From NCBI RefSeq assembly GCF_004310665.1, contig NZ_SIXF01000001.1:532421-596420 (forward strand): a stretch of 64,000 nucleotides of DNA, in the 5' to 3' direction. Within the stretch, counting starts at the first letter, position 1; each line of letters begins with the position of its first letter. Positions 44,184 through 53,775 of the stretch are shown here, piece after piece. This DNA comes from Pedobacter kyonggii. Lineage in GTDB: Bacteria; Bacteroidota; Bacteroidia; Sphingobacteriales; Sphingobacteriaceae. Under the pieces are notes generated by a model that searched no databases, was not told where the DNA came from, and saw only the letters and a program-made list of their open reading frames with translations. The position numbers were made by a program, and so were the translations under genes.

Positions 44184-44784
44184 ATACTGTTGTATTTAAA
44201 AAATTTTGAGTTAAATGTTCCTCGTGCAATTTAAGTGCACTTCTAATATCTGCATTCTTTTCTACATCGTGAAAATGGATGCCATCTATACGTTCCATTC
44301 CGGTAAAAGCGTTCATTCTATGAAAACCAAATAATACACCATCATCTACGCTCGTTTCCATAAAAAATTCTTCAGGTAAGGTAAATGCTTCTTTTGGTGC
44401 ATTCCACGATGATGTTACCATATACTTACGGCCATGCAACATCCCGCCCGTACCGTAGTTTCTACTCGGATTATCTGCTTTACGGCCATCACTTACATAA
44501 ATTCCTTTTTTATGCCCTTCGGTAAACACAACATCGATATATTGTTTAAACCCATGTGGTAACTGAAACCACCAGATGGGTGTATGATAAATTACAACAT
44601 CTGCCCAAACATATTTTTCTACTTCCTCTTTCGGATCGTAATCTTGATTGATGTTAGTTGTTTTCACTTCGAAATCTGCTAATGAAGAAAAGAAACTAGC
44701 TGTTGCATCAGCTATTGTTTCGTTAAATCTGCCACCAGAGTGACCAAACTTTTGTCCTCCGTTGATGATGAATATTTTTGTCAT
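44155..44784 (-). CDS. NAD(P)H-dependent quinone oxidoreductase (MdaB-like)
   Basis: A 209-residue flavoprotein of the flavodoxin-like fold. FIINGGQKFGHSGGRFNETI is the phosphate loop, VIYHTPIWWFQLPHGFKQYI binds the flavin ring, and GGMLHGRKYMVTSSWNAP is the second loop, all MdaB/modulator of drug activity B marks. It reduces quinones by two electrons. It overlaps the monooxygenase gene by 29 bases, and a divergent LysR regulator starts 100 bases away. Confidence 0.93.
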   Translation of the reverse strand: MTKIFIINGGQKFGHSGGRFNETIADATASFFSSLADFEVKTTNINQDYDPKEEVEKYVWADVVIYHTPIWWFQLPHGFKQYIDVVFTEGHKKGIYVSDGRKADNPSRNYGTGGMLHGRKYMVTSSWNAPKEAFTLPEEFFMETSVDDGVLFGFHRMNAFTGMERIDGIHFHDVEKNADIRSALKLHEEHLTQNFLNTTVYEHLSNSNC

Positions 44785-44807
44785 TTCGTTTTTCTATTTT
44801 GATAAGA

Positions 44808-44815
44808 CAAAATTA
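44808..44815 (-). promoter_or_regulatory. Bacteroidota -7 box for the quinone reductase operon
   Basis: On the minus strand it reads TAATTTTG, 23 bases before the ATG at 44784. It falls in the 99-base gap shared with the divergent LysR gene, where that regulator would bind. Confidence 0.5.
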
Positions 44816-44883
44816 CAGCGCCTAAATCTATTATTAAAACAAGTTAATTCATAGCTTTGTATCAGAATTATAATAGCAAGATT

Positions 44884-45786
44884 ATGGTTAATTTAGAATG
44901 GTACAGAAGTTTTAAGGCAATTTATAAAACAGGAACGTTAACCGGTGCGGCAGAAAATCTGTTTATTTCGCAGCCAGGGGTAAGTTTGCACTTAAGTTCT
45001 TTAGAAAGTTATGTTGGATATAAATTGTTCGAACGTACGGGCAGGAAGATGATCCCGACCGAAAAAGGGAAAGTGCTTTATAATTTCATTGTAGAGCCAC
45101 TTACAAAACTTGAGGATGCCGAAAAGCATTTTCAAAAAAGCACAGAAAAACATACACCTACCATTAGCGTAGGCATGTGTTTCGAAACTTTTCAAATTAC
45201 GCTCGAACAATATATTTCTACACTTCCTTTTAATGTAATTATCCGTTTCGGAGAATATCCTGAGATGTTAGATCAATTGGATAAAGGTATTTTAGACCTG
45301 ATTATTACCCCACAAAAAAGCAATTCGGCCAATGTAGAACACGAGGCCTTTTCTTCCGAAACCATTGTTTTAGTAGGCGGAATAGAAACTGATGGGCAAA
45401 CTTTTAATTCACTGGTTAAAAAGAAAGATTTAGCCGGAATGGAAGTTTGGTTAAGACAGCAAAAATGGTATGGAACAGCTGGCGATATGGAACATCTCCT
45501 ACGTTTCTGGCAGCTTAATTTTGGCAAGCATGCCGATTTCCGCCCCAACTACATTGTACCTAACCTTAATTCGATTGTGCGCTGTTTATCCGGAGGAAAA
45601 GGCTTGGCTATTATTCCCGATTTTCTTTGCAAAAAAGAAGTTGAAGAAGGGAAAGTAAAAGTAATTTGGGAAGGCACCTCAAAACTCACCAACACTTTAT
45701 ATTTTGGTTGTAGGAAAAATACGCAATATGCATCAGAAATTCACATCATTAAAAAACTTTTTAAGGAGGTTATGGTTAGTATATAG
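44884..45786 (+). CDS. LysR family transcriptional regulator
   Basis: A 300-residue regulator started at MVNLEWYRSF (44884). The helix-turn-helix is AENLFISQPGVSLHLSSLE followed by LFERTGRKMIPTEKG, and the effector domain has two Rossmann-like halves (ISVGMCFETFQ, LDLIITP, CLSGGKGLAIIPDFL). It is divergent from the MdaB-like and monooxygenase genes, which it probably regulates. Confidence 0.93.
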   Translation: MVNLEWYRSFKAIYKTGTLTGAAENLFISQPGVSLHLSSLESYVGYKLFERTGRKMIPTEKGKVLYNFIVEPLTKLEDAEKHFQKSTEKHTPTISVGMCFETFQITLEQYISTLPFNVIIRFGEYPEMLDQLDKGILDLIITPQKSNSANVEHEAFSSETIVLVGGIETDGQTFNSLVKKKDLAGMEVWLRQQKWYGTAGDMEHLLRFWQLNFGKHADFRPNYIVPNLNSIVRCLSGGKGLAIIPDFLCKKEVEEGKVKVIWEGTSKLTNTLYFGCRKNTQYASEIHIIKKLFKEVMVSI

Positions 45787-45883
45787 TTTATATCGAAAAT
45801 AATCATGATTAAATTCATGATTTAAGTTTATTTTGAAAGCTAGTTAAACATTTATTTTTAGAATCTTTCCTTAAAACCGCAAC

Positions 45884-48379
45884 ATGAGTCAATCAAGCCT
45901 ATTTTTAAGCCATGAGCAATTATTGGAAGTTTTTAATTTAACGCATACGGCAACCGCCATACATGTTGGCGAAACGGCCATAATTCAGGCGGCAAACGAT
46001 TCAATGCTCAGAATATGGGGAAAAGACAGGAGCGTGATCGGAAAATCGTTAGAAGAGGCTTTACCTGAACTTAGAGGACAACCTTTTATCGATATGTTCA
46101 GGAAAGTATGGTTGGAGGGCTTAGTTCTCTCGGGAAAAGATACCGCAGCGGATTTGGTGATCGACGGTAAACTGCAAACATTTTATTTTGATTTTGAATA
46201 CCGGGCTATAAAAAACGATGCGGGTAAAACCATCTGCATTTTACATACAGCAATTGATGTAAGCGAGCGGGTACTGAGACAGCAGGCTGTAGAACAGGCG
46301 CTTGAAAGAGAAGAGGCGTTACAACGCGAGCAAACTTTAAATGAAGAACTGGCGGCAACAGTAGAAGAACTTGCCACAACCAATGAAGAACTTGTGGCCA
46401 CCAACGAAGAACTCCAGGAAACACAAGAAACACTGCACGTTTTAAACAACGAACTGGAACTAAGGGTGGTTGAGCGCTTTAACCAGCTTTCGGAAAGCGA
46501 AAAGCGCTTTAGAACCATGGCAGAAGGAACCGATATTTTTATTGCTGTTGCTGATGAAAGTGGAAATGCCATTTATTTTAATAAATTGTGGGTAAAACTA
46601 ACGGGCCGATCGATGAAAGACCTGCTCGACTTTGGCTGGGCAGATTTAATTCATCCTGAAGACCGGGATAGGTATCTAAATATTTACCTTTCGGCCCTTG
46701 CTGAAAAAAAACCTTTTACCGGCGAATTTAGAATACTCACCAAAAAAGGCGACTATAGATGGTTGCTTGCTAGCGGCCCTCCACGTTTTCATGCCGATGG
46801 CTCATTTGCCGGTTACATTAGCTCTTGCATTGACATTACAGAACGTAAGCTAACTGAAATAGAACGACTTAACCTGAACAAACTTATAGCGGCAAGTTCA
46901 GAATTTATAGGTATTGCCGAATTGGATATGTCAATCCAGTACCTAAATCCTGTCGCATTACAAAAACTAGGTTGGTCTGGCATTTCGAACAGAACAATCT
47001 TAGATTGCGTTTTTCCAGAGGATCGGTTAATGGCGGAGGAAATTCTACCCGGGATTTTAAAAAATAATACCTTCAGACAGGAGATTCGGTTCTGGAATGA
47101 AAAAACAGGGAATCCTTTTTGGATTGAATGGAATGGCTTTGCCATTCGGAATGAAGAAACCGATGAAATAGTTGCCATTGCTACGGTAAGCCCTGATATT
47201 ACAGAACGAAAACTTTATCAGGAAGAACTGCAAGGCATAAATATGGAAATGGCAGCAGCAAACGAAGAGCTGGCCACTACGAATGAAGAGCTTGCTCAGA
47301 CGCACGATGACCTTGTCAAGTACACCAATAAACTATCAGACAGTGAGGAAAAACTCAGACAGGCGATAGAAACGGGCAGAATGGGTACCTGGAGCATCAA
47401 TCCGAATACACTTGAAGTTACCATGTCGAGCTTTGTTAAGGACTTGCTGGGCTTGCCATTGGATAAACCTGCAGAAATAGATATGATTATGAAGGCCGTG
47501 AATCCAGATTACCGTAACATGCTTTTTTCGGCGCTTGATAATGCCATGAAAAACCATTTACCCAGCGATATAGAATACCCGATTAACAATTTAATTAATG
47601 GACACGAGAAATGGGTAAGAACAACCGGACGTGTATTTTTAGACCAGCATGGAAAGGCAGCAGAGTATTCTGGTCTTTTTATAGATGTAACGGAGCAAAA
47701 ACTAGATGAGCTCCGAAAAAACGACTTTATCGGAATGGTTAGCCACGAGTTGAAAACACCGCTAACTGCTATTAATGGTTTTGTACAGGTTTTACAGCGC
47801 AAAGCGAAAAAAGATGAAGATAATTATGCCGCTATCGCTTTAGATAAAACGCATAGCCAGATCAGAAAAATGACTAACATGATTAATGGTTTCTTAAATG
47901 TATCGCGTTTGGAATCGGGTAAGCTGCTTATCGAAAAAACAAACTTTAGCTTAGGTGAACTGCTTAAAGAAACCATCGAAGAAACTTATGTGTCACAATC
48001 TTCGCATCAAATTATATTAAATCCAACATGTGAGGTTAACATTAATGCCGATAGGAATAAAATTGGTAACGTGATTTCTAACCTGATCAGCAACGGCTTA
48101 AAATATTCAGATAATGGTACACGTATCGAGATTACCTGCAAATTGCACCATACAGAGGTTGAAATTCAGATTAAAGATGAGGGAATAGGTATAAAGCCCG
48201 AAGACATTGATAAACTTTTCGAACGTTATTACCGCGTGCAGGGTAACCACACTATTTCTGGTTTTGGAATCGGGCTGTACTTAAGCGCCGAAATTATTGA
48301 AAGACATGGCGGCCGGATATGGGCTGAAAGCGAAGAAGGTAAGGGTTCTGTTTTTCATTTTACTTTGCCATTGAATTAG
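45884..48379 (+). CDS. Multi-PAS sensor histidine kinase
   Basis: An 831-residue kinase without membrane helices. PAS domains lie at about 10-130, 205-325, 330-445 and 495-610. Two acidic coiled coils lie between them (about 140-200 and 445-490), each made of ELATTNEEL-type units. The HisKA domain has MVSHELKTPLTAI with His621, and the ATP-binding domain has N (NVISNLISNGLKYS), G1 (IKDEGIGI), F (FERYYR) and G2 (GFGIGLYLS) boxes. No receiver domain is attached and no response regulator is next to it, so it likely acts with a distant partner. It may sense a soluble ligand or redox state. Confidence 0.93.
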   Translation: MSQSSLFLSHEQLLEVFNLTHTATAIHVGETAIIQAANDSMLRIWGKDRSVIGKSLEEALPELRGQPFIDMFRKVWLEGLVLSGKDTAADLVIDGKLQTFYFDFEYRAIKNDAGKTICILHTAIDVSERVLRQQAVEQALEREEALQREQTLNEELAATVEELATTNEELVATNEELQETQETLHVLNNELELRVVERFNQLSESEKRFRTMAEGTDIFIAVADESGNAIYFNKLWVKLTGRSMKDLLDFGWADLIHPEDRDRYLNIYLSALAEKKPFTGEFRILTKKGDYRWLLASGPPRFHADGSFAGYISSCIDITERKLTEIERLNLNKLIAASSEFIGIAELDMSIQYLNPVALQKLGWSGISNRTILDCVFPEDRLMAEEILPGILKNNTFRQEIRFWNEKTGNPFWIEWNGFAIRNEETDEIVAIATVSPDITERKLYQEELQGINMEMAAANEELATTNEELAQTHDDLVKYTNKLSDSEEKLRQAIETGRMGTWSINPNTLEVTMSSFVKDLLGLPLDKPAEIDMIMKAVNPDYRNMLFSALDNAMKNHLPSDIEYPINNLINGHEKWVRTTGRVFLDQHGKAAEYSGLFIDVTEQKLDELRKNDFIGMVSHELKTPLTAINGFVQVLQRKAKKDEDNYAAIALDKTHSQIRKMTNMINGFLNVSRLESGKLLIEKTNFSLGELLKETIEETYVSQSSHQIILNPTCEVNINADRNKIGNVISNLISNGLKYSDNGTRIEITCKLHHTEVEIQIKDEGIGIKPEDIDKLFERYYRVQGNHTISGFGIGLYLSAEIIERHGGRIWAESEEGKGSVFHFTLPLN

Positions 48380-48479
48380 CACATTTTTTACCTCAAAGAA
48401 CACAAAGGTTTTCGCAAAGTGCACTAAGTTTTTTCTGGAAAAATTGTCGTTACAGAACTTGTACGATCTATATTTAGTT

Positions 48480-48562
48480 TGTCATTCTAAGTGAAACGAA
48501 GAAACTTTCACTTCGGTATATGCTGTTAAATGAAAAGATTCTTCACTGCGTTCAGAATGACA
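48480..48562. repeat. Dispersed palindrome (GTCATTCTAAG ... CAGAATGAC)
   Basis: TGTCATTCTAAGTGAAACGA with GAAGAAACTTTC at the left, GAAAAGATTCTTCACTGCG with TTCAGAATGACA at the right. It lies between the kinase and hutU. Upstream, 48391-48435 has CCTCAAAGAACACAAAGG, which is like the CACAGAG family but too short to place. Confidence 0.6.
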
Positions 48563-48588
48563 AAAAGGCATTTTTCTTTTGTAAAACT

Positions 48589-50595
48589 TTAATCTATCTC
48601 TAATTCCTCCAAAACCTCATCATCAACCAAATTCGGCAGTGTAATTTTTAAAGTACCCGTCCGTTCCATTTCGCGTTCGATTGCAAAGCGGGCTTCTTTA
48701 TTTCGTGCCCAGCTTCTTCTGGCAATGCCGTTGTTTACATCATAAAAAAGCATGTTTTGTAACTTTTCAGCAGCTTGTTCACTTCCATCCAATACCATTC
48801 CGAAACCGCCGTTTATTACTTCTCCCCAACCAACGCCACCGCCATTGTGGATCGAAACCCATGTAGCGCCCCTAAAACTATCGCCAATTACGTTGTGGAT
48901 AGCCATATCTGCAGTAAACCTGCTTCCATCGTAAATATTGCTGGTTTCTCTAAAAGGAGAATCTGTTCCGCTTACATCATGATGATCTCTGCCCAAAATA
49001 ACTGGCGCAGATAATTGGCCGGTATTAATCGCTTCGTTAAACCTCAGCGCAATCTTTGCCCTTCCTTCAGCATCTGCATATAAAATCCGGGCTTTTGAGC
49101 CTACCACAAGTTTATTTTCTTTTGCCGCGCTGATCCAATTGATATTATCTTGCAATTGTTGCTGTATTTCTGCCGGGGCACTAAGTTTAATCTCTTCCAT
49201 CACTGCTTTAGCAATCCGATCAGTTAAATCGAGATCCTTGTCATTACCTGAAGCACAAACCCACCTAAATGGACCAAACCCGTAATCGAAACACAATGGG
49301 CCTAAAATATCTTCTACATAAGATGGATACTTGAAATCTACCCCATTTGGCGACATTACATCAGCACCAGCTCTACTGCACTCCAACAAAAAGGCATTTC
49401 CATAATCGAAAAAATAAGTTCCCTTGGCCGCATGTTTGTTAATGCTTTTTGCCTGCCTTTTTAGCGAATCCTGAACATAAACTTTAAACCGATCAGCTGC
49501 ATTGGCCATCATTTCATTTGCTTCAATAAAACTTAAACCTACCGGATAATAGCCTCCAGAATATGGATTATGAAGTGAAGTTTGATCAGAACCAATGGCC
49601 ACTCCAATATTTTCTTGATCAAACCGCTCCCAAACATCAACGATATTGCCAATGTATGCCAGAGATACCGTTTCTTTTCCTTTTTGGGCAACTATCACAC
49701 GGTTAACTAATTCATCTAAATTATCAATCAGTTCGTCTACCCAACCTTGTTGATGCCTTTTGGTTGCCGCCTTTGGATTTACCTCTGCGCACACCGTAAT
49801 ACAGCCCACAATATTGCCCGCCTTGGTTTGTGCCCCGCTCATGCCACCTAAGCCCGCGGTAAGGAAGATTTTCCCAGCGGTATCTTGCCCATAAAAACCT
49901 TTTTTACGAAAAGCATTCATTAAGGTAATCGCTGTACCATGAACAATACCCTGAGGCCCGATGTACATGTACGAACCTGCCGTCATCTGGCCGTATTGGG
50001 TTACACCTAAAGCGTTAAATTTTTCAAGATCCTCAGGTGAAGAATAGTTGGGTATCATCATACCATTAGTAACTACAACGCGTGGTGCAGCCGTACTTGA
50101 TGGAAATAATCCCTGCGGATGCCCGCTATAAATATTCAGCGTCTGCTGATCGGTCATTGTAGCCAAATATTGCATGGTTAAAAGATACTGTGCCCAATTT
50201 TGGAATACACTTCCGTTTCCGCCATAAGTAATCAGCTCTTCAGGATGCTGCGCAATGGCCGGATCTAAATTATTCTGGATCATGAGCATAATTGCAGCAG
50301 CATGAACAGTACGACAGGGATATGCCGTTATGTCTCTTGCATAAATGGCATAATCAGGCATAAAACGGTACATATAAATGTGTCCGTATTTTTCCAGTTC
50401 AGCTAAAAATTCTCGCGCAAGTGTTTGGTGCCATTCTTTTGGGAAATAACGCAAAGCATTTTTAATGCTCAGTTTTTTTTCATCTGCATTTAAAACATCC
50501 TTCCTTACAGGCGCATGGCTTAGTGCTGTATTTCTGTTTTTTTTTGCAGGCAATGTTGAAGGAATACCTGCCAGTATCTGTGTTTTAAAATCCAT
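48589..50595 (-). CDS. hutU: Urocanate hydratase (long form)
   Basis: The second enzyme of histidine breakdown, converting urocanate to imidazolonepropionate. It has 668 residues, about 110 more than the classic bacterial enzyme, matching the longer form with an N-terminal helical extension found in animals and some Bacteroidota; YGHIYMYRFMPDYAIYARDI lies in that extension. Core marks are GHPQGLFPS, TAGSYMYIGPQGIVHGTAIT, TAGLGGMSGAQ for the NAD+ site, and HNGGGVGWGEVINGGFGMVLD near the C-terminus. It follows hutH by 18 bases. The genes for the later steps are not in the window. Confidence 0.96.
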   Translation of the reverse strand: MDFKTQILAGIPSTLPAKKNRNTALSHAPVRKDVLNADEKKLSIKNALRYFPKEWHQTLAREFLAELEKYGHIYMYRFMPDYAIYARDITAYPCRTVHAAAIMLMIQNNLDPAIAQHPEELITYGGNGSVFQNWAQYLLTMQYLATMTDQQTLNIYSGHPQGLFPSSTAAPRVVVTNGMMIPNYSSPEDLEKFNALGVTQYGQMTAGSYMYIGPQGIVHGTAITLMNAFRKKGFYGQDTAGKIFLTAGLGGMSGAQTKAGNIVGCITVCAEVNPKAATKRHQQGWVDELIDNLDELVNRVIVAQKGKETVSLAYIGNIVDVWERFDQENIGVAIGSDQTSLHNPYSGGYYPVGLSFIEANEMMANAADRFKVYVQDSLKRQAKSINKHAAKGTYFFDYGNAFLLECSRAGADVMSPNGVDFKYPSYVEDILGPLCFDYGFGPFRWVCASGNDKDLDLTDRIAKAVMEEIKLSAPAEIQQQLQDNINWISAAKENKLVVGSKARILYADAEGRAKIALRFNEAINTGQLSAPVILGRDHHDVSGTDSPFRETSNIYDGSRFTADMAIHNVIGDSFRGATWVSIHNGGGVGWGEVINGGFGMVLDGSEQAAEKLQNMLFYDVNNGIARRSWARNKEARFAIEREMERTGTLKITLPNLVDDEVLEELEID

Positions 50596-50613
50596 GTTTG
50601 CAATTTAAACTCT

Positions 50614-52149
50614 TTAAACCAATGTTGATTCTGCTACGCTCGCAACGGTAACAATTTTGCCCTGCTGTACCATTTGAATGGCATTCTCCATCTTATCATA
50701 CATAATCTGATCTTCCTCAAAATGATCAATTTCGGTACGCACAAAATCGTGTACCGCAGTCAGTATTTTACCAGGTTTTAGTGGGTGATGATAATCAACA
50801 GCCTGTGCAGCGCAGAATAATTCGATACCGAGGATTTTTTCTACGTTTTCGATCACCTGAAGGGCTTTACGTCCGCTGATCGAACCCATGCTCACATGAT
50901 CTTCCTGACCTAAAGAAGTTGGAATACTATCCGCACTAGCAGGGAAGCAAAGCCCCTTATTTTCGCTGGCCAAAGCTGCAGAGGTATATTGAACAATCAT
51001 AAAACCAGAATTTAATCCAGTTTCTTTCATCAGCAGTTTAGGTACACCAGGCGTATTTCCTTCCAGGGAAAGATAAATCCGACGATCACTGATGTTTCCG
51101 ATTTCTGAGGCCGCTAAACAGGCATAATCGAGCGGTAAGGCCAATGGCTGACCATGAAAATTACCGCCGCTGATCGTTAAATCGTCATTAAATATTACAG
51201 GGTTATCGGTTACAGAATTCAGTTCGATTTCTAAAGCTTCTTTTAAATGCAACCATGCCGTTCTGGAAGCGCCGTGTACCTGCGGAATACACCTTAACGA
51301 ATATGGATCCTGTACCTTGGCACAATCGGCATGCGATTGCATAATTTCAGAACCTTGCAACAGTTTACGCACTTGCTCCGCCACCGCAATATTTGCCGGA
51401 TAGGGCCTAAGCTGATGAAGCTGCGCATGAAAAGGCTTTTCAGAGCCTTGTAGTCCTTCGATCATCATCGCAGAAATAATATCGGCTGAAGCCAGCACAT
51501 TTTCTAATCGCTGTACAACTTTAACGGCATGTGCAGCAATAAACTGGGTACCATTAATTAGAGCCAGGCCTTCTTTTGGGCCCAATTGCAGCGGACTCAT
51601 CTGATATTCTTGTAAAAGCTGAGCTGTAGCAATAATTTCACCTTTGTAATGAACCTTTCCTAAACCAATTAAAGGCAAAAAGAGGTGAGATAATGGAGCA
51701 AGATCGCCAGAAGCGCCAACAGAACCTTGTTTTGGCACTACCGGTGTAGCACCGATTTCTACAAACCAGATCATTCGATCGAGCGTTTCGATTTTAATAC
51801 CTGAATATCCCTGAGCCAAAGCCTGTAGTTTTAAAACCAACATCAGTTTTGATATTTCACTATCTATCGGTTCGCCTACGCCAACAGCGTGGCTTTTTAG
51901 AATATTCTCCTGCAATTTACGGGTATCAACCGCCGAAATCATGGAGGTACACAGCGGTCCGAAGCCAGTATTAATGCCGTAAACAGCTTTACTTGAAACC
52001 GCAATTCGCTCAACCACCTTACTGCTTTCCAACACTTTATCGCGGGTGTTCTGGCTCAATATGCCTTTTATCTCGCCATTGCTGATAGCCAAAGCCAATT
52101 TAGCAGTTAAATGATCCGTTCCGTAATTAAAAATCTGTTGTTCGCTCAT
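50614..52149 (-). CDS. hutH: Histidine ammonia-lyase
   Basis: The first enzyme of histidine breakdown (histidine to urocanate and ammonia), 511 residues, normal length. The MIO cofactor forms from Ala146-Ser147-Gly148 in GSVGASGDLAPLSH. Other marks are YGINTGFGPL with the active-site Tyr, EGLALINGTQFIAAHA, and QDPYSLRCIPQVHGA. It is first in a two-gene operon with hutU and is divergent from a LysR regulator. A -7 box and an inverted repeat lie before it. Confidence 0.97.
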   Translation of the reverse strand: MSEQQIFNYGTDHLTAKLALAISNGEIKGILSQNTRDKVLESSKVVERIAVSSKAVYGINTGFGPLCTSMISAVDTRKLQENILKSHAVGVGEPIDSEISKLMLVLKLQALAQGYSGIKIETLDRMIWFVEIGATPVVPKQGSVGASGDLAPLSHLFLPLIGLGKVHYKGEIIATAQLLQEYQMSPLQLGPKEGLALINGTQFIAAHAVKVVQRLENVLASADIISAMMIEGLQGSEKPFHAQLHQLRPYPANIAVAEQVRKLLQGSEIMQSHADCAKVQDPYSLRCIPQVHGASRTAWLHLKEALEIELNSVTDNPVIFNDDLTISGGNFHGQPLALPLDYACLAASEIGNISDRRIYLSLEGNTPGVPKLLMKETGLNSGFMIVQYTSAALASENKGLCFPASADSIPTSLGQEDHVSMGSISGRKALQVIENVEKILGIELFCAAQAVDYHHPLKPGKILTAVHDFVRTEIDHFEEDQIMYDKMENAIQMVQQGKIVTVASVAESTLV

Positions 52150-52166
52150 GTTAAAAAGGTTTTAAA

Positions 52167-52204
52167 CAAAAATAAGCCCTATATTTGATACCTATAAATA
52201 CCAA
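52167..52204. promoter_or_regulatory. hut promoter region with candidate LysR site
   Basis: The minus strand has TATTTTTG (52167-52174), a -7 box 17 bases before the hutH ATG. Next to it an inverted repeat TTGATA-N8-TACCAA (52185-52204, 5 of 6 arm bases paired) fits the LysR T-N11-A pattern and lies between hutH and the divergent regulator. Confidence 0.45.
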
Positions 52205-52225
52205 TTACATCAACATGTAATAACC

Positions 52226-53119
52226 ATGGGTTATCAGATAGAGCTTAGGCACTTAAAATATTTTCAGGTTTTGGCCGAGGAACTGAAGTTTAGAAAAGCT
52301 GCAGACCGCCTCTTTATTTCTCAACCAGGGCTGAGCCGGCAGATTAAACAGATGGAGGAAATTTTTAACGCCCCGTTGTTCGATCGTAATAAGAAAAAGG
52401 TGGAACTTACTGAAGCAGGCCTGTACCTTAAAGACGAGGTAGATTTTCTGTTCAGCCATATCGAGAACATTAAAAAACAGTTAATGAATATTACCGAAGG
52501 CAAACAGGGAGAACTTCGCATTGGGTTTTTAGGCTCGGCGGCACAAAAAATTGTACCCGAAGTTATTTTTAAGCTCAACAAAGATTTTCCGGAAATCAGA
52601 ACCAATCTGGATGAAATGCCCAATAAACTACAGATCGAATTGCTGGAAAAAGACATGCTCGACATGGGTTTTGTGAGGATGCAACAGTTTAAACCGGGTA
52701 TTTCTAAATACATGATCCACCAGGATACTTTTTCGCTGGTATTGCCTAAAAACCACCCCATAAAAAAGGCAAGTTTTGAAGCGGTGAAAAAGCTGGGCAA
52801 TGAACCTTTTATCTTTTTTTCGAGTGATGACAGCCCCTTTTATTATGATGTGATGATGAGCATTTGCGAGGATCATGGTTTTAAACCCAAAACCTATCAC
52901 AAATCAGTCAATGCGCTCACCATTTACAAACTGGTAGAAGAAGGTTTGGGCATCGCCATTGTACCCACTGCCCTGCAATATGGCTACCAGGAAAACGTAA
53001 AGTTTGTAGAGCTTACCCATATTCCACAAAGAACGGAGCTCTATATGATCTGGAAAGAATCTAACCGGAACCCAGCATTAAAAAATGTGATTAAATTGTT
53101 GTTAAAAGATAAGGTTTAG
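52226..53119 (+). CDS. LysR family transcriptional regulator, likely for hut genes
   Basis: A 297-residue regulator. The N-terminal domain has LKYFQVLAEELKFRKAADRL, FISQPGLSRQIKQMEE and the wing LFDRNKKKVELTEAG. The effector domain has RIGFLGSAAQKIVPEVI, the DMGFVRM strand and the GLGIAIVPTALQ end. It is divergent from hutH with a 76-base gap, so it is the best candidate for regulating histidine utilisation. Classic hut regulators belong to other families. Confidence 0.93.
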   Translation: MGYQIELRHLKYFQVLAEELKFRKAADRLFISQPGLSRQIKQMEEIFNAPLFDRNKKKVELTEAGLYLKDEVDFLFSHIENIKKQLMNITEGKQGELRIGFLGSAAQKIVPEVIFKLNKDFPEIRTNLDEMPNKLQIELLEKDMLDMGFVRMQQFKPGISKYMIHQDTFSLVLPKNHPIKKASFEAVKKLGNEPFIFFSSDDSPFYYDVMMSICEDHGFKPKTYHKSVNALTIYKLVEEGLGIAIVPTALQYGYQENVKFVELTHIPQRTELYMIWKESNRNPALKNVIKLLLKDKV

Positions 53120-53208
53120 GTTGCAGCCACTTTGGCAATTTCCCACATCGTTTGATTTTTCTAAATGGTGGGTTACTTCATCTAATGGAACAGTTAGTGA
53201 TTATTTTA

Positions 53209-53752
53209 TTATATTTTTTCAACTATATTTTGAAAAGCCTCTAATGTTTCGTTTGTCTTAAGAAAATTAACAATGTTTTGTCCTTGTTCTTCTTCATTTT
53301 TTATTTCATCAGCCTCAATATTTAACTTTGTGCCAGGATCGGAAAATAGAATCTCCAATATTTTATCATACAGATTATTAATTTTTATTTCTCCTGACAC
53401 AAACTTTGCTGAATAATCATCAGAATCATTATTAACCTCAATACCAAACTTATGATACAATAGCTTTACACAGCCTAAACAGGTTAACAAAAATCTCATT
53501 TGTATATTGAAATCCTCTTGGTGTAAATTCTCGATACTCAAGTGCAGCTTTAATATGATCGATAAAAGGATCGTTAATATGCGACATCGTCCAGAAGAGA
53601 GCGGTTCTTTCAAAATATTTCCAACAACTTTCATCTTCTTGGAAGAGTAAATTTTTGGCGATAATATGGGTTGAATATGGTATTCTCGCCAAAACACCAT
53701 AAATAATTTGTGTATAATTTTTTAAGGTATACTCTTTCTTTCCAGTAGTTTC
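53209..53752 (-). pseudogene. Frameshifted remnant downstream of the Rhs immunity gene
   Basis: Protein-like sequence continues past the stop of the 297-residue gene but changes frame. Frame one (53825-53631) reads LNLGYCVEHDEQDRLRNYW, the next (53752-53450) reads YTQIIYGVLARIPYS and WKYFERTALFWTMSH, and the last (to 53209) reads YHKFGIEVNNDSDDY and ends LEAFQNIVEKI. The steps always shift in the same sense (one extra base, or two lost, each time). Either this is the damaged second half of one long immunity gene, or a second broken gene, or repeated sequencing errors. The fragments look like a helical, acidic soluble protein. Confidence 0.55.
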
Positions 53753-53775
53753 TTAATCTATCTTGCTCATCATGT

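Noticed and set aside
46300-46450. Tandem repeat in the kinase gene (GAAGAACT units)
   Set aside because: This is the coding sequence of a heptad coiled coil and not a DNA-level repeat element.
46183-46572. A 129-residue minus-strand frame inside the histidine kinase gene
   Set aside because: It is a Ser-rich mirror of the coiled-coil codons (GAA/CTT bias) of the real gene on the other strand.
52321-52800. A 159-residue minus-strand frame inside the hut LysR gene
   Set aside because: The plus-strand LysR protein is unambiguous; this frame is its mirror.
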